64,000 bases of DNA, from contig CM066912.1 of the NCBI GenBank assembly GCA_033964015.1, positions 12,621,399 to 12,685,398 of the forward strand, read 5' to 3'. Below, one piece after another: positions 60,013 to 64,000 of this stretch (positions within the stretch are counted from its first letter, which is position 1; every line of letters begins with the position of its first letter). The position numbers and the translations under genes are program-made. Under the pieces are notes generated by a model. It was not told the origin of the DNA, did no database searches, and was given only the letters and a program-made list of their open reading frames with translations. The stretch is from Scolanthus callimorphus. Its lineage: Eukaryota; Cnidaria; Anthozoa; Actiniaria; Edwardsiidae.

Positions 60013-61500
60013 TTGTTTCGCTCCAATTCACCAAATCAGATAGAACATTCAACACGATCACGAATTTATCTGGACTTGTTGGCTGAAATTTAAAGCTGGT
60101 CGAACTTCGGAGGCAACAAGTCCCCTTCGCAGTAGTCGCTTTGTTAAAGAGAGAAATGATTTTTGCAAAGTACTATCTTTTCGGTTTAGCGACATGCACA
60201 GCGACCCGATCAAAATTATATTTACATATTCAATATAAGAATAGTTCGGTACATTAACGTCAGATGAAGGTGAAGTGATACTTTAAAAGGTGCCACCAAG
60301 AATGCAGTTTTCCTTCATGCAACAAAGACTAAATGTCAATGTTTTATTGTGTTAAATAGTCATAATTAAAAATCAAGACACCTGAACTTTGCAATTAGGG
60401 TCTATTTATTTTTGTTATATGTACAAAATAGAATAATAAAACCTAAAACCTATAAAACCTTTACAGTTATTTAAGAGGTCAGTTGCAGGGGTTGGGGTAC
60501 AAACATTGTTTCGCTCAAATTCACCCAAATCAGATAGAACATCCAACACGATCATGGAATTTGTCTGGACTTGTTTCAAAGCTGAAATTTAAAGCTGGTC
60601 AAACTTCGGAGGCAACAAGTAGTCCCCTTCCCAGTAGTCGCTTTGTTAAAGAGAGAAATGACTTTGCAAAGTACTATCTTTTCGGTTTAGCGACATCAGC
60701 GAACCGATCAAAATTATATTTACATATTCAGTGTCAGAATATTTCGGTACATTAACTTCAGATGAAGTTAAAAGTGATACTTAAAAGTGCTACCAAGAAT
60801 GCCTTTTTTCCTTAGATAATGCAACAAAGACTAAAAGTCAATGTTTTTTTAATAGTGTTAAATAGTCATAATTAAAAATCAAGACATCTGAATTTTTTAA
60901 TTGGGGTCGCTTACATTTCTTTAAGAGGCCGCAGGGGTTGGGCTACAAACATTGTTTCGCTCCAATTCACCCAAATCAGATAGAACATTCAGTCCAACCA
61001 GAAACAAATAACTTTAGTTGAAACATGTAACGGTGAACCAAGCTTCGGATTATTCGTATCGAGTTTATGACCATATTTGGTCAAAAATGAACTATCGACT
61101 GCTAACCCAAGCAGGTTTTCTTTTCATAATATTTCATTTTTCGCTTAAATAAAGTAGAGCAACAGTGGAAAGTGATAATATTACTAACGTTTAACATCTT
61201 GAAGTCTTTCAACAACATTATTTTCAAAATCAGTTCAATTGTTTATTCTGCGAATATTTCGCAGCTTGGCACTAAAGCAATGTATGTGTGTTACACGTTT
61301 CAACTCACTTATATGTTTCTGGTCCAACACGATCAGGCAATTTGTCTCATGGCTGAAATTTAAAGCTGGTCATACTTCGGAGCCAGCATTTAGTCTCCTT
61401 CGCAGTATAGTCCGTTTGTTAAAGAGAGAAACTACTTTGCAAAGTACTATATCTTATTTTTAGCAACATGCTCAGTGAACCGACAAAACGTGCCACCAAC
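60013..61500 (+). repeat. Tandem repeat of about 490-bp period, 2.5 copies
   Basis: Copies begin near 60013 and 60507; a third begins at 60955 and resumes at 61316 after an inserted repeat. Shared blocks include ttcggaggcaacaagt, tttgttaaagagagaaa and caaagtactat. No coding is seen. Confidence 0.75.
61005..61315 (+). mobile_element. Dispersed repeat shared with 13851-14120, inserted in the third tandem copy
   Basis: It interrupts the third copy of the 490-bp repeat. Block order matches the intronic copy near 13.9 kb. Confidence 0.7.
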
Positions 61501-61814
61501 AAAGCTAGAATGCTTTTCCTTAAGTAATGCAACTAAGACTAAAAGTAAATGCTTAATAGTGTCAAATAGTCATAATCATAAAGGAAGATTCATTAAATTA
61601 AATAAAAAAATATATATTTCAGAGCTTCGTGAAAACAGTAACAGTATGCTAATTCAGAATGCTTTTAGCTCAGCAGCGAGACATTTAAAATTATTCAGGG
61701 CGGAGCCTAAAAACACGACCAGGCTATATATTCAGTTTGACATATTTCAATTACGGTATTAACTCCAGGTTGTCCTTAGAGTAAAGTTCATATTTCTCTT
61801 CCAGGACATCCAAA

Positions 61815-63140
61815 ATGTCAGCCTTCTTGCGTGCACCGTTTCGCATAGCCAGTCTGTCCCACTGCAGGGACTTCTTGAGGATAACATGACAAGATGGTGC
61901 AAAAAGCGAGTTTCCAAATATATGGCTACGTGGATCTGTTCGCGACCCTACATATTTCGATCCAAGCAGCTGGACGTATCTAGATCAACTAGGTTTCGCT
62001 AGTTTTATAGCTGCTGAGTCACCGATTGTTGGTGTCGAGAACGAAGAGGGGAGCGAAAATGTCAACGTGAAGTGGAACGACCATCGCAGCATGTTCAACT
62101 CCTCTTGGCTTCGAGCACAAGACATGAAAATCAACGACCACCTCCTTAAGAAATGGGAAATAAAACACTGGGATGCCAGCTCTAAATTACCTACCTACCA
62201 GTACTCAGAGCGAAAGGAAAAGTTTGAGACCTGGTTCACCGACCTCGTAACATATGGTTTAGCAGTTTTCGAGGGGGTACCTCCAAGCGATGAAGGTCTA
62301 AAAGGGATTCTGCATTCTATTGGCCAACCAAAACAGCGCAGGCGCCCAACAGATACCGTAGTGATAGAGCCTGACAAGACCAGGACAAATAAAATTGATC
62401 AAGATGCCTACGGGTCGGCCAAGCTCCCCGCTCATGTTGACACCGCCTATTATGATCCCATCAACACGTTGTCCCTCATAATGGCCACTAACTACTCTGC
62501 TCCAGTACAAGATACTTACACCTACTGGATTGATAATGTGGCCGTCATCGAGGAGCTGCGCCGAGAGGAGCCAGAAGCGTATCACCTGCTCAATACAATC
62601 CCAGTTCGCTTTGTAAGAAGAAGACTGAATACTCGAGACCATATAGAGCCTAACATGAAGTATATCTACCACCGCGATCAGCTCAACGAGAAACCGATCA
62701 TTTGCAATGATCCTAAAGAGAAGCGGCATCCAACACTAGTGGTCGCAAACAAGCACAGCGGATTGGAACTGAGCAAATTCAAGGATAGTGCAACGATGAA
62801 AAGGCTTTACGAAGCCTATGTCTTGCTTCTTACCAAACTCGAAGATCCTAAGAATCATCAAAGGTTTGTTCTGAACGAGGGAAGAGCCGTCCTTTATAAC
62901 AACTACCGCGTTACTCATGGTCGAGATGACACTCATCCTGAGACTGTACGTCGAGTTCTGCTTGCATATATTGGCGAAGATATGTGGAATACAAGGTGGC
63001 GCGTGTTGCTTGGGGAGAAGTCAGGCCTAGCGAATGAATGGGTGTATGGATGTACCGACGAACAGTTGGAAGTACTTTCCAACAGAATGGAAAATGATGA
63101 AACCGTTCAGATGCCCATAAAAGCAATGTCGTCAGCTTAA
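61815..63140 (+). pseudogene. Gamma-butyrobetaine/trimethyllysine dioxygenase-like gene with in-frame TGA
   Basis: One frame of 441 codons starts at ATG 61815, ten bases after a strong acceptor (tttctcttccag), so a 5' UTR exon upstream is likely. Fe(II)/2-oxoglutarate ligands are visible: H207 and D209 (AHVDTAYYDP), H368 (VTHGRDD) and R379/R380. The family makes carnitine, usually in mitochondria or cytosol. Codon 25 is TGA in LRIT*QDGAKSEFPNIWLRG, where relatives commonly have Trp. The next in-frame ATG (62091) would give 349 residues without the N-terminal domain. The Cys residues that bind zinc in BBOX1's N-terminal domain are not seen. It may be a pseudogene, a polymorphic null allele, a sequence error, or a gene using the later start. 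Confidence 0.75.
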
Positions 63141-64000
63141 AAACTGCAATGACTAACTGTCGTTTTGAATCTCAGCTCGCGGATAGCTGATATGTAGTAA
63201 CATTTATAAACTGTTAACTTGTTCCCATAAACTATTACATCACGTTGTATATAAATACCTAGTGGACAAAAGTATTGCAATATCACATCATTGATGCGCA
63301 TTGGTCATACGACTTAGGCTTTTGATAAAATGTAAGGTACTAGGGATCTTGAAAACTCTTAAGAGATCAGTTGTGTTTCTAGTGGTTTAGACAAATGTTT
63401 GACAATAATCCTCAAGCAGATAATTGGGTTACTGAATGGTTCGGCGACCTTAAAAGGATTACAATTTCTCATCGGGCACAATCCTATTGTTCTAAGCGAC
63501 ATCAAGCAAACCAAAACAAATCTCATGACTTGGCTATGCGTGAGTGAGCTCGTCGCTCAGCTCCTGGTGCTATTACCATGTCTTGGAGCTCTTTTATTTG
63601 CAACAACAAAAGGCTCGTCACCTAAACAAAAGGCTGAATACTCTTGGCTTTTCTTTTTGTTTTGGATTCTTTTGTTAGACCCGTCTCGAGGGAGATGCGA
63701 CTCATTATTATTCGGATTCAAACCAAAAGCGGGAACTTCGACTTCAAGATGGCGAGCTAATTCGTGTGCCTACAGCAAAATCTCTCTCTGGGGGAAGTAA
63801 AATCCCACTCTAACTGAACAAAGACGGTGAAATTCATTTCTTCGTAATCAGAACCGTTAATATCCGTTTTCAGCAACTGATAAAAGTACTTGACAGAGCG
63901 TAAAACTAGCTCCGAATATTTTTTCCCCACTGAAAATGGCTAAAAACGCCAAAATTCACCTTGACGTGGGGGAAGTAAAAATAAATAATTAATAACAGCT
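63141..64000. other. 3' flank of the dioxygenase-like gene; one doubtful ORF
   Basis: No AATAAA close to the stop is obvious. A frame from ATG 63526 to the stop at 63800 has two hydrophobic runs (AQLLVLLPCLGALLFA, WLFFLFWILLL) but no known family. It is probably fortuitous. Confidence 0.3.

Noticed and set aside
61815..61889. TGA as a selenocysteine or programmed readthrough codon
   Set aside because: The family is not known to use selenocysteine, no element for it could be seen, and a Trp to stop change explains the position more simply.

Overview
The window reads as nuclear DNA of an animal. It is AT-rich, has many short exons with GT-AG introns, ends genes at AATAAA signals, and is dense in miniature inverted-repeat elements, minisatellites and transposon remnants. 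The gene families (a KDZ/HMGXB3-like protein and an intron-split two-gene Tc1-like element) fit an anthozoan cnidarian such as a stony coral best. That placement is inference; no species marker is visible.

Region 1 (about 1.2-26.5 kb, + strand) is one very large split gene. I could chain 32 exons whose reading phases all agree, giving about 2,103 visible residues; the 5' end lies upstream or was not found. The protein joins two C2H2 zinc fingers, a CxC4/SWIM cysteine cluster, a SAP motif, a KDZ-transposase-like core with Asp/Asp/Glu candidates, a 12 x 21-residue repeat, a complete ubiquitin-specific protease (USP) domain and a complete Ulp1/SENP-type SUMO-protease domain. All expected catalytic residues of both proteases are present. 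The introns hold more than ten mobile-element insertions but no exon is broken. This is the most interesting system in the window.

Region 2 (26.5-41.2 kb) has no convincing complete gene. It holds palindromic and inverted-repeat elements, three exon-like open stretches of doubtful status, the 3' end of a non-LTR retrotransposon, and a 3.4-kb minisatellite with 19/20-bp units.

Region 3 (41.22-51.57 kb) is one DNA transposon with about 92-bp terminal inverted repeats and two convergent, intron-bearing genes. The left gene is a DD34E IS630/Tc1-mariner transposase on +. The right gene is an unrecognised accessory protein on -. The copy is broken: a 4.1-kb element sits at the end of transposase exon 2, one splice donor is GC, and the accessory gene has a one-base frameshift.

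Region 4 (51.7-58.9 kb) holds an inverted pair of 1.3-kb elements around a 2.8-kb palindrome whose arms are themselves built of mirrored tandem arrays. Region 5 (58.9-64 kb) holds roughly 490-bp tandem repeats and a single-coding-exon gamma-butyrobetaine/trimethyllysine dioxygenase-like gene with an in-frame TGA at codon 25.
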